Positions 29,225 to 37,681 of a stretch of 64,000 bases of DNA are shown in pieces. How positions within the stretch are numbered: position 1 is the stretch's first letter; each line of letters begins with the position of its first letter. The DNA comes from Parahoeflea olei. Lineage in GTDB: Bacteria > Pseudomonadota > Alphaproteobacteria > Rhizobiales > Rhizobiaceae. Below the pieces are notes generated by a model, which was not told the DNA's origin, ran no database searches, and saw only the letters and a program-made list of their open reading frames with translations. Both the position numbers and the translations under genes were made by a program. The stretch is taken from positions 23,875 through 87,874 of the forward strand of contig NZ_LQZT01000001.1 in assembly GCF_001703635.1 (NCBI RefSeq), read 5' to 3'.

Positions 29225-29419
29225 ATGATATTTCATGATGACACCTCATTAGAAGAGGTCTCGAAGGAAACATCCTCAACAATACGTGATGCTGCTCGAA
29301 TGATTGGGAAATCGGATCGCAGTATACATGACGCTGATATTCAAGACCTCCAATTGGCGATGATCGAGCTCGAAAGGGTTCTGAAATTCAAAGCAAGCAT
29401 GAATGCAGGCCGGAGCTAA
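29225..29419 (+). CDS. Hypothetical small protein, 64 residues, in AT-richer patch
   Basis: Starts MIFHDDTSLEEVSKET and ends FKASMNAGRS; mostly helical and charged, no Cys, no signal. An AAGGAG ribosome site lies 7 bases before the ATG, the main reason for calling it. The codons and the surrounding 28.98-29.48 kb are visibly richer in A and T than either flank, which suggests transfer or a non-coding origin. No family recognised. Confidence 0.5.
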   Translation: MIFHDDTSLEEVSKETSSTIRDAARMIGKSDRSIHDADIQDLQLAMIELERVLKFKASMNAGRS

Positions 29420-29501
29420 GGGATAGAAGCGCGCCGCTAATGTAACCGGCAACGCCATAGACAACACGCAGATCGCGACAGCATCAAGTGCCGCCGCGCG
29501 C

Positions 29502-29966
29502 CTACCACTCCTGGCTGGCGGACTGCTCGCCCGCTAGCTCCGCCAGCCGCCGCCGCGTGGCCGCGGTCACGCCGTCCGGGAGCGCATCAAGGGCGAAAAA
29601 ACCGGCTTCCACGATCTCCCGGTCGGCGGGGCGCGGCGCGGTCTGGCGCACCTGGCAGCGGTAGAACACCACATGGTCGCGTTTGCTGGTCTTGCGGTTG
29701 AAATAGACCGCCACCAGCTGCGCGGGTGCCAACAGTTCGAGATTGCCTTCCTCGCGCAACTCCTTGACGAGCGCCTCGCCCGCGGTTTCGCCGCGCTCCA
29801 CCCCGCCACCGGGCATGTGCCAGCCGGGAACATAGCTGTGGCGCACCAGGAAGATCCGGCCCTCACCGTCGAAGGCCGCGGCGCGCACGCCGAGCGTCAT
29901 GCCGCGCGAGGCCGCGAACCACAGGTGGATGACCCGGGTGACGAGCCGGGCCCGCCAGGAGCGCAT
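29502..29966 (-). CDS. NUDIX hydrolase
   Basis: 154 residues starting MRSWRARLVTRVIHLWF. The Nudix box is GGGVERGETAGEALVKELRE then EGNLEL, preceded by VPGWHMPG; all box acids are present. The short hydrophobic N-terminus is usual for this alphaproteobacterial subgroup. Substrate unknown. Divergent from the metallophosphoesterase 75 bases away; a longer frame to 30074 would overlap that gene and is not preferred. Confidence 0.88.
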   Translation of the reverse strand: MRSWRARLVTRVIHLWFAASRGMTLGVRAAAFDGEGRIFLVRHSYVPGWHMPGGGVERGETAGEALVKELREEGNLELLAPAQLVAVYFNRKTSKRDHVVFYRCQVRQTAPRPADREIVEAGFFALDALPDGVTAATRRRLAELAGEQSASQEW

Positions 29967-30041
29967 TTCCGGGGGACGTCCGCCGAAACCACCGTCACTC
30001 ACCGGTTGCGACGGCGGCTCTCGGTCGCTATGGCTTGAGCC

Positions 30042-30956
30042 ATGTTTCGCTTGGCCCATATCTCCGATCCCCATCTAGGTCCCCTGCCGAAAATGTCGCT
30101 GCGCGAACTCGCGTCCAAGCGCATCACCGGCTATGTGAACTGGCAGCGCAACCGCCGCAAGCAGCTTTTCGGCGACACGCTCGAAAACCTGCTGGCGAGC
30201 ATGCATGCCGCGTCCCCCGATCACATCGCCATCACCGGCGACCTGGTCAACCTCGCCACCCGCACCGAAATCGAATCCGCGCGGGTCTGGCTCGACACCG
30301 GCTTCGAGCCCGAGCATGCCACCCTGGTGCCCGGCAATCACGACGCCTATGTGCCCGGCGCTCTTCCGCGCGCCAAGGAAGCCTGGGAGCCGTGGATGCT
30401 GTCGGACGAGCCCTCGCCCGGGGCGGAGCTGTTTCCGAGCTTCCGCCGTCGCGGCCCGGTTGCGCTGATCGGCATCTCGTCGGCCAACCCGACCCTGCCC
30501 TTCGTCGCCACCGGCAACCTGAAGAAGAAACAGGCCCGCGCCGCAGGCCTGCTGCTCGACCGGGCGCGCGAGGAGGGGCTGTTCCGCGTGATCCTGATCC
30601 ACCATCCGCCCGTCAGCGGCGCCGCCAAGTGGCACAAGCGGTTGCGCGGCATCCGCCGTTTCGGCAAGATGCTCAGGCGCCACGGCGCGGAACTGGTGCT
30701 GCACGGGCACACCCATCTCGACACGCTCTACCATCTGGATGGACGCGACGGCAAAGTGCCGGTCGTCGGCATCGCCTCGGCGAGCAATGGGCCGGGCAAT
30801 GCCCGCCCGCCCGCGGGCTTCAACCTGTTCGACATCGATGGCGGGCCGGGAAACTGGACGATCCTGCACCGGCGCATGCGCCTCTCGGGTGCAGGCCCTA
30901 GTTTCGAAGAGGTTCGGGAAGGCCTGATCGGTGGGCCTGACAGCAAAATCAGTTGA
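30042..30956 (+). CDS. Calcineurin-like metallophosphoesterase
   Basis: 304 residues. Dinuclear metal-site motifs in order: HISDPHLG, ITGDLVN, VPGNHDAY, ILIHHPP and LHGHTHLD. This is the full set for an active class III phosphodiesterase/phosphatase of the CpdA/Icc type. cAMP phosphodiesterase is possible but substrate is not determined. Its 3' end overlaps the convergent downstream gene by 8 bases. Confidence 0.92.
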   Translation: MFRLAHISDPHLGPLPKMSLRELASKRITGYVNWQRNRRKQLFGDTLENLLASMHAASPDHIAITGDLVNLATRTEIESARVWLDTGFEPEHATLVPGNHDAYVPGALPRAKEAWEPWMLSDEPSPGAELFPSFRRRGPVALIGISSANPTLPFVATGNLKKKQARAAGLLLDRAREEGLFRVILIHHPPVSGAAKWHKRLRGIRRFGKMLRRHGAELVLHGHTHLDTLYHLDGRDGKVPVVGIASASNGPGNARPPAGFNLFDIDGGPGNWTILHRRMRLSGAGPSFEEVREGLIGGPDSKIS

Positions 30957-31725
30957 TCATCGCCGAAAGCCGGTCCCAGAACGCACCCACCAGCGCCGCA
31001 GCGCCGGCCACGCAGCCGAGGATGAACCAGGACGCGCCGAGCACGAAACCCGAGCCGCGCGATTGCGCGCGCGGAGCTGCGGTCAGAGACGCGACCTCGG
31101 TGTCCGCGCTCGTGGCCGGGTAGGAGGCAACCCGGGCCGGCATCGGCGCCTGCGCCGGCTGCCCGGCGTCGCGGGTCTCCCCCGCGGACGCGTCCTCGGC
31201 TCGGGCCCCGGCCTTGGCTTCGGCTGCCGCCTCGTCCGCTTCCCCGGCCAGGTCCTCGTCGGCGGTGACATCGCCTTCCCCGGAACCGGCATTCGCCGCC
31301 TTCAGCGCCTCGAAATCGCCTGAGAGAATCCGCTCGCGCTCGATCACCCGTTCGGCGATGTAGCGGCCGACCGCGTCGGCGGTGCGGCTCATGTCGCTGG
31401 TGTCGGAGATGATCACGCGGCCGAGCCGGGTGTCGCGCACGAACACATAGACCCTGCGGTCGCGGCCCATATGCACATGTGCCACCGAATCGATCCACAG
31501 CCGCGGCTGCAGCCCCGGCGAGATGCCGAAATCGAACCGGTCATCGGCGGGATCGATGTCATCGAACAGCGGCTTGATCTCCTGCGCCAGAAGCTCGAGC
31601 CGCGCGCGATCGGCGTCACGCATGTCGACCACCACATCGGTGCGGTCGGCAGCGGCGATTTTGACTTCGCGCACGATATCCGCCAGGCGGCGCTCGCTCG
31701 ATCGGGGGATGTAAGGGTCGGTCAT
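30949..31725 (-). CDS. Hypothetical protein with C-terminal membrane anchor
   Basis: 258 residues starting MTDPYIPRSSERRLADIV. Residues 1-135 form an apparent alpha/beta domain (VVVDMRDADRARLELLAQEI ... VYVFVRDTRLGRVIISDT); residues ~150-215 are Ala/Glu/Asp-rich and probably disordered; residues ~230-250 are hydrophobic (GASWFILGCVAGAAALVGAF), a tail anchor. No enzyme motif. A TTAACC near the start resembles a CtrA half-site. Family not identified. Confidence 0.75.
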   Translation of the reverse strand: MTDPYIPRSSERRLADIVREVKIAAADRTDVVVDMRDADRARLELLAQEIKPLFDDIDPADDRFDFGISPGLQPRLWIDSVAHVHMGRDRRVYVFVRDTRLGRVIISDTSDMSRTADAVGRYIAERVIERERILSGDFEALKAANAGSGEGDVTADEDLAGEADEAAAEAKAGARAEDASAGETRDAGQPAQAPMPARVASYPATSADTEVASLTAAPRAQSRGSGFVLGASWFILGCVAGAAALVGAFWDRLSAMIN

Positions 31726-31845
31726 GACACGCTTCCGGCAGGGAGTGGTTAACAATTCCCTAGCACAGACCGGGCTTGATGGCGACAATGCGGCATATGC
31801 CGTTTGCAGACGTGGTAAAGATCGCGGACTTCGGGGACGCAGAGC

Positions 31846-32613
31846 TCAGCCGGCCACCGCATGCGCGAGCACCCGCGCCACGGCTTCGGGCGCCTCTTCC
31901 GGCACCATGTGCCCGAGCCCCGGCAGCACATTCATGGCGAAGCTCGGCGGCAACGCATCGGGTGCGGGACAGGGCAGCACCTTGTCCTCCGTGCCCCAGA
32001 GCACCGTCACCGGCATCGTGAGCGCGGCCAGTTGCGCCGCGGGCAGCACGCCCTGGCCTGCCTCCGGCCCGTCAGGGAACATCGCCCGGTAGGTTTCGTC
32101 GAGCGCCTCGAGCGCCCCGGGTCGCGCCCGCAAGGCCACGAAATGCTCGACCACCGATTCCGGCACGGAATGGCCCGGCGCCGACATGTCGCTGAGGCAG
32201 GCACGGATCTCGTCCGCCGTCTGAGCCTTGGCGTAGCGCGCCAGAAGCCCGGCATTGATCTCCCTGGCCATGCCGCCCGGCGCCACCAGCGTGAGCGAGG
32301 CGACCCGCTCGCCCGCACGCATGGCGATCAGCGCGGCCACGGCGCCGCCCATCGAGTGGCCGGCCACATGGAACCGGTCGATCCCGGCCGCATCGAGCCC
32401 GGCGAGAATGGCCTTGGCCATCCGCCCCGCCCCGCCGCGGCCCTCGGCCTCGAGCGAGCCGCCGTGCCCCGGCAGGTCGACCGTGATCACGCGCAACTCC
32501 TTGGGCAGCGCCGCCCGGACCTGGTCCCAGGCAGACCCGTCGCCACCGAAGCCGTGCAGCAGCACCAGCGTCGCGCCGGTCTCGGGTCCGGAAATCTCCA
32601 TGTGCAGTCCCAT
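31846..32613 (-). CDS. Alpha/beta hydrolase
   Basis: 255 residues. Oxyanion region VLLHGFGGDGSAWDQV, nucleophile elbow GHSMGG, acid near WGTEDKVLP, His in LPGLGHMVPEEAP: a complete triad. The fold resembles dihydrolipoamide-acetyltransferase-like and haloperoxidase-type hydrolases; substrate unknown. ATG 32613 is preferred over ATG 32631 because GAGGAGG lies 5 bases before it. A leuA terminator separates it from leuA. Confidence 0.9.
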   Translation of the reverse strand: MGLHMEISGPETGATLVLLHGFGGDGSAWDQVRAALPKELRVITVDLPGHGGSLEAEGRGGAGRMAKAILAGLDAAGIDRFHVAGHSMGGAVAALIAMRAGERVASLTLVAPGGMAREINAGLLARYAKAQTADEIRACLSDMSAPGHSVPESVVEHFVALRARPGALEALDETYRAMFPDGPEAGQGVLPAAQLAALTMPVTVLWGTEDKVLPCPAPDALPPSFAMNVLPGLGHMVPEEAPEAVARVLAHAVAG

Positions 32614-32659
32614 GGCGCCCTCCTCGCGCATGCGCCGGCGGGCCTCCCCCTGCCGGTCG

Positions 32660-32695
32660 AAAAACGCCGCCGCACCCGGGTGTAGGTGCGGCGGC
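32660..32695 (-). terminator. Rho-independent terminator after leuA
   Basis: Eleven-base-pair stem GCCGCCGCACC/GGTGCGGCGGC with an 8-base loop, followed on the minus strand by G and a run of five T, 14 bases after the leuA stop. Confidence 0.92.
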
Positions 32696-32708
32696 TGGCC
32701 GTTCTGCC

Positions 32709-34418
32709 TCAGCCCCTGGCTGCGGCGAGCGCGCGATTGGCGGCAGAGACCACCGCCTCGAGCGAGGCCGCGACGATGTTGGTGTTGACGCCGGCGCCAT
32801 GCAGCTTGCCGGTCGGCGTCTCCATCTGCATGTAGCAGATCGCGGCCGCATTGGAGCCGTGCTGGAGCGAATGCTCGGAATAGTTCGCCACCGTCAGATC
32901 CATGCCGAGATAGATCGACAGCGCATTGACGAAGCCGTCGATCGGGCCGGTGCCGCGGCCCTCGATGCGCTTGGTCTCGCCATTGTCGGTGATCTCGGCG
33001 GAAACGATCCGCACGCCCTTGGTGGCCGGGTCGGTGTGGGTGTGGTGGTCGATGAAGCCGAGCCGAGCGCCCGGCTGGTTGACGTAATACTCCATGAAGC
33101 GGTCATAGATCCGCTTCGGCGGAAGCTCCACGCCCTCTTCGTCGGTGATGCGCTGGATCTCCTCGCGGAATTCCACCTGCATCGCCCGCGGCAGGTCCAG
33201 CCCGTAATCCTCCTTCAGGATATAGGCGATGCCGCCCTTGCCCGACTGCGAGTTGATGCGGATGATCGCCTCGTAGGAGCGGCCGACATCGGCCGGATCG
33301 ATCGGCAGGTAGGGCACTTCCCATTCCGGCTTGTTGGCCTTGCGGATCGCCTTCATGCCCTTGTTGATCGCATCCTGGTGCGAGCCGGAGAACGCGGTGT
33401 AGACCAGTTCGCCCACGTAAGGATGCCGCTCGGGGATCTTCATCTCGTTGGAATATTCGTAGACCGCCTTGATGCGCTCGACATCCGAGCAGTCGAGTTC
33501 GGGATCGACCCCTTGGGTGAACATGTTCAGCGCCAGCGCCACCACGTCGACATTGCCGGTGCGCTCGCCATTGCCGAACAGCGTGCCTTCCACCCGGTCG
33601 GCGCCGGCCATCAGCCCGAGTTCCGTGGCGGCAATGCCGGTGCCGCGGTCATTGTGCGGGTGCAGCGACACCAGCACGTTCTCGCGGTTGTCGATGTTGC
33701 GGCACATCCACTCGATCTGGTCGGCATAGATATTGGGCGTGCCCATTTCCACGGTCGAGGGCAGGTTGAGGATCAGCTTGTTGTCGGGCGTCGGCGCGAT
33801 CACCTCGATCACGGCGTTGGAGATTTCCAGCGCCACCTCGAGTTCGGTGCCGGTGAAGCTTTCGGGCGAGTATTCGAACCGGAAGCCGCCGCCCGCCTTC
33901 TCGGCCATCTCCTTGACCATCTTGGCCGCATCGACCGCAATCTGCTTGATGCCGGCCACGTCCTTCTCGAACACCACGCGGCGCTGCAGCTCCGAGGTGG
34001 AATTGTAGAAATGCACGATCGGCCGGGTGGCACCCTCGAGCGATTCAAACGTGCGGGTGATCAGTTCGGGCCGGCACTGCACCAGGACCTGCAACGACAC
34101 GTCCTCGGGCACACCGCCCTGCTCCACGCACCAGCGCGCGAAGTCGAAATCGGTCTGCGAGGCGGAGGGAAAGCCGATCTCGATTTCCTTGAACCCCATG
34201 TCCAGGAGCAACTGGAACATCCGCGCCTTGCGGTCATGGCCCATCGGGTTGATCAGCGACTGGTTGCCGTCGCGCAGGTCGACCGAGCACCAGATCGGCG
34301 CCTTTTCGATGCGTTTGGAGGGCCAGGTGCGGTCGTGCAGGTCGATCGACGGATAGGGACGGTATTTCTGGGCCGCCTTCGGCATGCCCTTCGCTCCGGT
34401 GGAAATATGTGCAGTCAT
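32709..34418 (-). CDS. leuA: 2-isopropylmalate synthase (long, yeast-like type)
   Basis: 569 residues. Condenses acetyl-CoA with 2-oxoisovalerate, the first step of leucine synthesis. The TIM barrel shows SVDLRDGNQSL, SLHPHNDRGT (metal-binding His pair) and GNGERTGNVDVV; the C-terminal LeuA dimer domain (residues ~440-560) is the leucine-feedback site. The KRIEKAPIW lead and the length mark the LeuA type 2 group. Start MTAHIST is supported by the tail of the upstream spacer and by family length. Confidence 0.95.
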   Translation of the reverse strand: MTAHISTGAKGMPKAAQKYRPYPSIDLHDRTWPSKRIEKAPIWCSVDLRDGNQSLINPMGHDRKARMFQLLLDMGFKEIEIGFPSASQTDFDFARWCVEQGGVPEDVSLQVLVQCRPELITRTFESLEGATRPIVHFYNSTSELQRRVVFEKDVAGIKQIAVDAAKMVKEMAEKAGGGFRFEYSPESFTGTELEVALEISNAVIEVIAPTPDNKLILNLPSTVEMGTPNIYADQIEWMCRNIDNRENVLVSLHPHNDRGTGIAATELGLMAGADRVEGTLFGNGERTGNVDVVALALNMFTQGVDPELDCSDVERIKAVYEYSNEMKIPERHPYVGELVYTAFSGSHQDAINKGMKAIRKANKPEWEVPYLPIDPADVGRSYEAIIRINSQSGKGGIAYILKEDYGLDLPRAMQVEFREEIQRITDEEGVELPPKRIYDRFMEYYVNQPGARLGFIDHHTHTDPATKGVRIVSAEITDNGETKRIEGRGTGPIDGFVNALSIYLGMDLTVANYSEHSLQHGSNAAAICYMQMETPTGKLHGAGVNTNIVAASLEAVVSAANRALAAARG

Positions 34419-34856
34419 GGATATCTCTCGTTTCCTAGGCCCCAGTCGGGCGCCGCTTCGGGGCGGCAGCAACCGGACTCAAGCCGTCTTGTTGCATTGG
34501 GATCGGAATGTAAAGTCGAGAGAGGAGCTGGCGCGCGGGGAACCGGCGGTTTCGACCGCCGGACGCTCCTCAACGAGCCCGGCGATCGCCGCTAAGCGCG
34601 AGAAGAAGCAGACCGCCCATGAGCGCATGCGACGCCACCGCCGCGGAGAAGCGGGCAAACGGGCTGTCGGAAGGGCGCTTGGTCTTGGTCATGAAGGCTA
34701 GATACAGCGGCGCGGGCGGGATGGCAAGGGGGATGATGGGGGAGGTCCGCATCCGCGGCCGGTACCGCAAATTGGTATGCAAAGCAGTGCCATGCCTCCC
34801 CCGTTCAAGGCAGATGGTCCGCCGCAACTCCTCAGCAGGTTGCCCAACGCCCTGCC
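34419..34856. other. leuA upstream region, 438 bases
   Basis: No recognisable leader with Leu codons and no attenuator terminator was seen upstream of leuA. A GC-rich hairpin GCCGC-CCCGAA-GCGGC lies about 40 bases before the leuA start. A 40-codon frame at 34570-34692 on the minus strand is listed separately. Confidence 0.5.
34570..34692 (-). CDS. Possible 40-residue single-span membrane peptide
   Basis: Starts MTKTKRPSDSPFARFSAAV; residues ~18-34 are hydrophobic (AVASHALMGGLLLLALSG) and a basic tail follows. The ribosome site is weak, so this may be chance in a GC-rich region. It sits on the leuA strand, 151 bases before leuA. Confidence 0.25.
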   Translation of the reverse strand: MTKTKRPSDSPFARFSAAVASHALMGGLLLLALSGDRRAR

Positions 34857-35294
34857 TCAGACTGGGCGGGACACCATGCGCACGTCGAGCGGTTCGAAAT
34901 CCTTGAGATTGTCCGTCACCAAAGTGAGATCATAGGCCCGCGCCGTAGCGGCGATGATGAGATCGGCAAGACCGGGAGTGTGGCCGCGGCGTGTGGCATC
35001 CTCTTCCATGACACCCGCGATTCGGGCGACGACGGCATTCATGGGCAGGATCCGGTCGCCGAAATCATCCAGCAACCGATCGAGCCAGAGCGTGATCAGC
35101 CTTGCGCGGTCGACCCCGCCCGCTCGGTGGAGCTTGCGCACGCCCCTTTCGATTTCGGCCACCGTCATGGCTGAAAGATAGAGATTTCCAGCCACTCCCT
35201 TCTCGCGGATCCAGGCTTCAAACCCTGCCTCGACGGCCGGCTTGCCCGGTGCGAGCCGGGAAATGATGTTGGTGTCGAGCAAGAACCCGCTCAA
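34857..35294 (-). CDS. vapC: Type II toxin, PIN-domain ribonuclease (VapC/FitB-like)
   Basis: 145 residues. MSGFLLDTNIISRLAPGKP carries the first catalytic Asp, LYLSAMTVAEIERGV the Glu, and GLADLIIAATARAYDLTLVTDN the paired Asp and C-terminal Asn/Asp; all are intact. The ATG overlaps the antitoxin stop by 4 bases. The LDTNVIS-type opening places it with FitB-like plasmid-stability toxins. Confidence 0.9.
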   Translation of the reverse strand: MSGFLLDTNIISRLAPGKPAVEAGFEAWIREKGVAGNLYLSAMTVAEIERGVRKLHRAGGVDRARLITLWLDRLLDDFGDRILPMNAVVARIAGVMEEDATRRGHTPGLADLIIAATARAYDLTLVTDNLKDFEPLDVRMVSRPV

Positions 35295-35542
35295 AGATCG
35301 GCGTCGCGCATGGGGGACGGGTTGCGCTCAAGGTCGAGACCGCCCGGGAACGACAGCAGAAACGCCCCGAAATCGGGTTTTGGCATGGTCAGCGCCTTGC
35401 GCGCAGCTTCGGCTGCTTCGACACTCACCAGAACAGCTGCCGGCTTGCCATGGCGCGTGATGGTGACGAACTCGCCGTTGGCCGCATCATCGACAAGAGC
35501 GGCAAAACCCGCCTTGGCGTCTTTAACACTGGCGGTGGACAC
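35291..35542 (-). CDS. Type II antitoxin, Phd/YefM family
   Basis: 83 residues from a GTG start: (M)STASVKDAKAGFAALVDDA, then GEFVTITRHGKPAAVLVSVE, the canonical Phd/YefM fold that binds DNA, then a C-terminal toxin-binding tail ending PSPMRDADL. The GTG is chosen because TTTGGAGG stands 5 bases before it and the family starts there. The mixed pairing Phd antitoxin with PIN toxin is common. A perfect palindrome upstream is its likely autoregulatory operator. Confidence 0.88.
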   Translation of the reverse strand: MSTASVKDAKAGFAALVDDAANGEFVTITRHGKPAAVLVSVEAAEAARKALTMPKPDFGAFLLSFPGGLDLERNPSPMRDADL

Positions 35543-35558
35543 AAGCGCCTCCAAAGAC

Positions 35559-35574
35559 TGACCATATATGGTCA
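35559..35574. promoter_or_regulatory. Toxin-antitoxin operator, perfect palindrome
   Basis: TGACCATATATGGTCA, a 16-bp perfect palindrome 16 bases upstream of the antitoxin GTG. Phd/YefM antitoxins bind short palindromes of this kind; the centre could also overlap the -10 element. Confidence 0.75.
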
Positions 35575-35639
35575 AAATAGGCTGCTTTTGCTTTGGTTGC
35601 AATGGCTGCTCATATGACCTTGCTCTTCCCGCTTGCGCG

Positions 35640-35830
35640 GAAGATGGGAGGCGACATGCACCAGATCCCACCTCCCCCTTGAGGGGAGGTCGGAGAGCCA
35701 AGCGCAGCGCAGGCGATCCGGGTGGGGGTATGAGGGCGAGGCGAACACGATTTTACATCAGGGTCAGTGCAGAGACTTACCCACACCCCTGCCCCTTCCC
35801 ATCAGGGGGAGGGGGAAAAGCTGCGCCCTA
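35640..35830. repeat. Palindromic intergenic repeat element
   Basis: Two hairpins, CCTCCCCCTTGAGGGGAGG near 35669-35688 and a second one in CCCCTTCCC-atca-GGGGGAGGGG near 35790-35815, flank a core. GGGTGGGGGTA (about 35723) and TACCCACACCC (about 35779) form an imperfect inverted repeat between them. The block GGTCGGAGAGCCAAGCGCAG is of the kind dispersed in many Rhizobiales genomes. No gene is encoded here. Copy number in this genome cannot be seen from one window. Confidence 0.55.
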
Positions 35831-35832
35831 AC

Positions 35833-36327
35833 TCACCTCCGATGCCGATAAACGAGAATTTCCTGCCCCGGCCGCACCGCCTCGGTGTCGAGCGTGGCGC
35901 CCAGCCGTTCGGCGAGTTGGCGGGAGCGGTGGTTGTCGGGGTCGATGTGGCTGACGATGGTCGAAAGCCCCCGCGGGCCGAAGCCCCAGGCGCGCAGGGC
36001 GGAAGCGGCCTCGAAGGCGTAGCCCCTGCCCTCGAAGCCGTCATAGACCATCCAGCCAAGTTCATGCTCGGGAAACAGCGGGCCGGAATTGATGCCGACC
36101 TGGCCGACGCACTGGCCGGTGGCACGGTCGTCGATCATCAGCGCGCCGCAGCCCATCAGTTGCCATTGCGCCAGATCCTGACAGAACAGGCCCCAGGCGG
36201 AGGCCAGCGTGTGCGGCCCCTCCATGAAGCCCGCGCGCGCCGATATCATCAGCGCGGCATAGGCCGGCCAGTCGTCCATGGTCTGCGGCCGCAGCCGCAG
36301 CCGCTCGGTCTCAAGGGTCGGAATCAT
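35833..36327 (-). CDS. GNAT acetyltransferase, RimJ/RimL-like
   Basis: 164 residues, starting MIPTLETERLRLRPQTMDDW, the classic RimJ/RimL opening. Motif A is LGWMVYDGFEGRGYAFEAASAL and motif B STIVSHIDPDNHRSRQLAERLG. Such enzymes acetylate protein N-termini or small amines; target unknown. Divergent from rsgA, with ~190 bases between starts. Confidence 0.9.
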   Translation of the reverse strand: MIPTLETERLRLRPQTMDDWPAYAALMISARAGFMEGPHTLASAWGLFCQDLAQWQLMGCGALMIDDRATGQCVGQVGINSGPLFPEHELGWMVYDGFEGRGYAFEAASALRAWGFGPRGLSTIVSHIDPDNHRSRQLAERLGATLDTEAVRPGQEILVYRHRR

Positions 36328-36519
36328 GGATCTGCCTCGCTCAATTGCAACACCCGCCCGAAATCAGCCGGCAGGATCGCGGGCGCGGGCGGAACAGGCT
36401 ATCCTGTGGCACGAACCCGGCGCATAACGATACCCCCGCGCGAGCGATTTCTCCCGGACGCGGCCAGACCCTTGAAATGGAGAGACCGGACGCGTGCAGG
36501 CAGGAAAGCGGAAAACCCC

Positions 36520-37587
36520 ATGATGCGTGGCGAGCAACCGGCAAGCCCGGAGCCTCCCGCACCCGCGATGCCGTTTCTGCAAAGGCTCGGCTGGCAGGCC
36601 TTCTTTGCGCAGCAGACCAGCATCGACGAACTGGCCGAAACGCCGCCGGTGCGCGTGACCGAGGTGCATCGCAGCGGCTTGCGCGTGCTGGGCGACGGCA
36701 TCGACATGAGCGTGCCGCCGCGCAGCGACGCCACCGTCGGCGACTGGCTGCTGCTCGACCGGACGCTTCCGAGCGCGAGCCGGCTGCTCGAGCGCAAGAG
36801 CCTGATCAAGCGCCGCGCGGCGGGCCGCGAAAGCGCGGTGCAGCTGATCGCCGCCAATCTCGACACCGCCTTCGTGGTCACCTCCTGCAATGCCGATTTC
36901 AACCTGGCCCGGCTCGAGCGCTACATCGCGCTCGCCTTCGAGGCGGGCGTGACCCCCGTGATCGTGATCACCAAGGCCGACCTCTGCGACGATATTGCCG
37001 ACTATGTGGCGCGCGCCTCCGCGATCTCCGAAGAGGTCGCCGTGGTCACGCTCAACGCCAGGAGTGACGAGCCGCGTGCGAAGCTTGCCCCCTGGTGCAA
37101 GCCCGGGCAGACGGTCGCGTTCCTGGGCTCCTCCGGCGTCGGCAAATCGACGCTCACCAATGCGCTCTCGGGCCGGGAGGCGGCGGCGACGCAAGCGATC
37201 CGCGAGGACGACGCCAAGGGCCGCCACACCACCTCGCATCGCCAGATCCACCTGCTGCCCGACGGCTGCGCGGTGCTCGACACGCCCGGCGTGCGCGAAT
37301 TGCAATTGGCCGAAGCCGAAACCGGCGTGGCCGAGGTGTTCTCCGATCTCGACGAGCTTGCCGCCCAGTGCCGCTTCAACGATTGCCGGCATGAAGGCGA
37401 ACCCGGCTGCGCGGTGCGGGCCGCAGTCGACAGCGGGGAGGTCGACGCGGGCCGGCTCGCGCGCTGGCAGAAGCTGCTCGCCGAGGACCGGCACAACACG
37501 GCGACCCTCGCCGAGCGGCGCTCGAAGGACAAGGCTTTCGGCAAGATGGTCAAGCAGGCCAAGAAGCGGAAATTCAGGGACCGCTGA
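36520..37587 (+). CDS. rsgA: Small ribosomal subunit biogenesis GTPase
   Basis: 355 residues. OB-fold N-terminus, then the circularly permuted GTPase order: G4 TKAD (151-154), G1 GSSGVGKS (203-210) and G3 DTPG (254-257); the zinc knuckle C284-x4-C289-x-H291-x5-C297 follows. Releases late 30S assembly factors. Two ATGs in tandem (36520, 36523) are both plausible starts. Shares a terminator region with the convergent ClpP-like gene. Confidence 0.94.
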   Translation: MMRGEQPASPEPPAPAMPFLQRLGWQAFFAQQTSIDELAETPPVRVTEVHRSGLRVLGDGIDMSVPPRSDATVGDWLLLDRTLPSASRLLERKSLIKRRAAGRESAVQLIAANLDTAFVVTSCNADFNLARLERYIALAFEAGVTPVIVITKADLCDDIADYVARASAISEEVAVVTLNARSDEPRAKLAPWCKPGQTVAFLGSSGVGKSTLTNALSGREAAATQAIREDDAKGRHTTSHRQIHLLPDGCAVLDTPGVRELQLAEAETGVAEVFSDLDELAAQCRFNDCRHEGEPGCAVRAAVDSGEVDAGRLARWQKLLAEDRHNTATLAERRSKDKAFGKMVKQAKKRKFRDR

Positions 37588-37617
37588 ACTCGGCCCTCTC
37601 ACCGGTATCCCGGCATG

Positions 37618-37655
37618 AAAAGGCCCCGCGGCGCGTGGCGCCGGCGGGGCCTCAT
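37618..37655. terminator. Hairpin terminator between rsgA and the ClpP-like gene
   Basis: Stem AGGCCCCGC/GCGGGGCCT with a GC-rich loop. On the minus strand it is followed by TTTT, so it fits best as the end of the ClpP-like gene; on the plus strand the T-run is poor. Confidence 0.7.
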
Positions 37656-37681
37656 CGATCAGCGGGACCGGCAGGTCCGGA

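Noticed and set aside
34419..34560. Leucine leader peptide or attenuator upstream of leuA
   Set aside because: No run of Leu codons in any short frame and no hairpin with a T-run was found.
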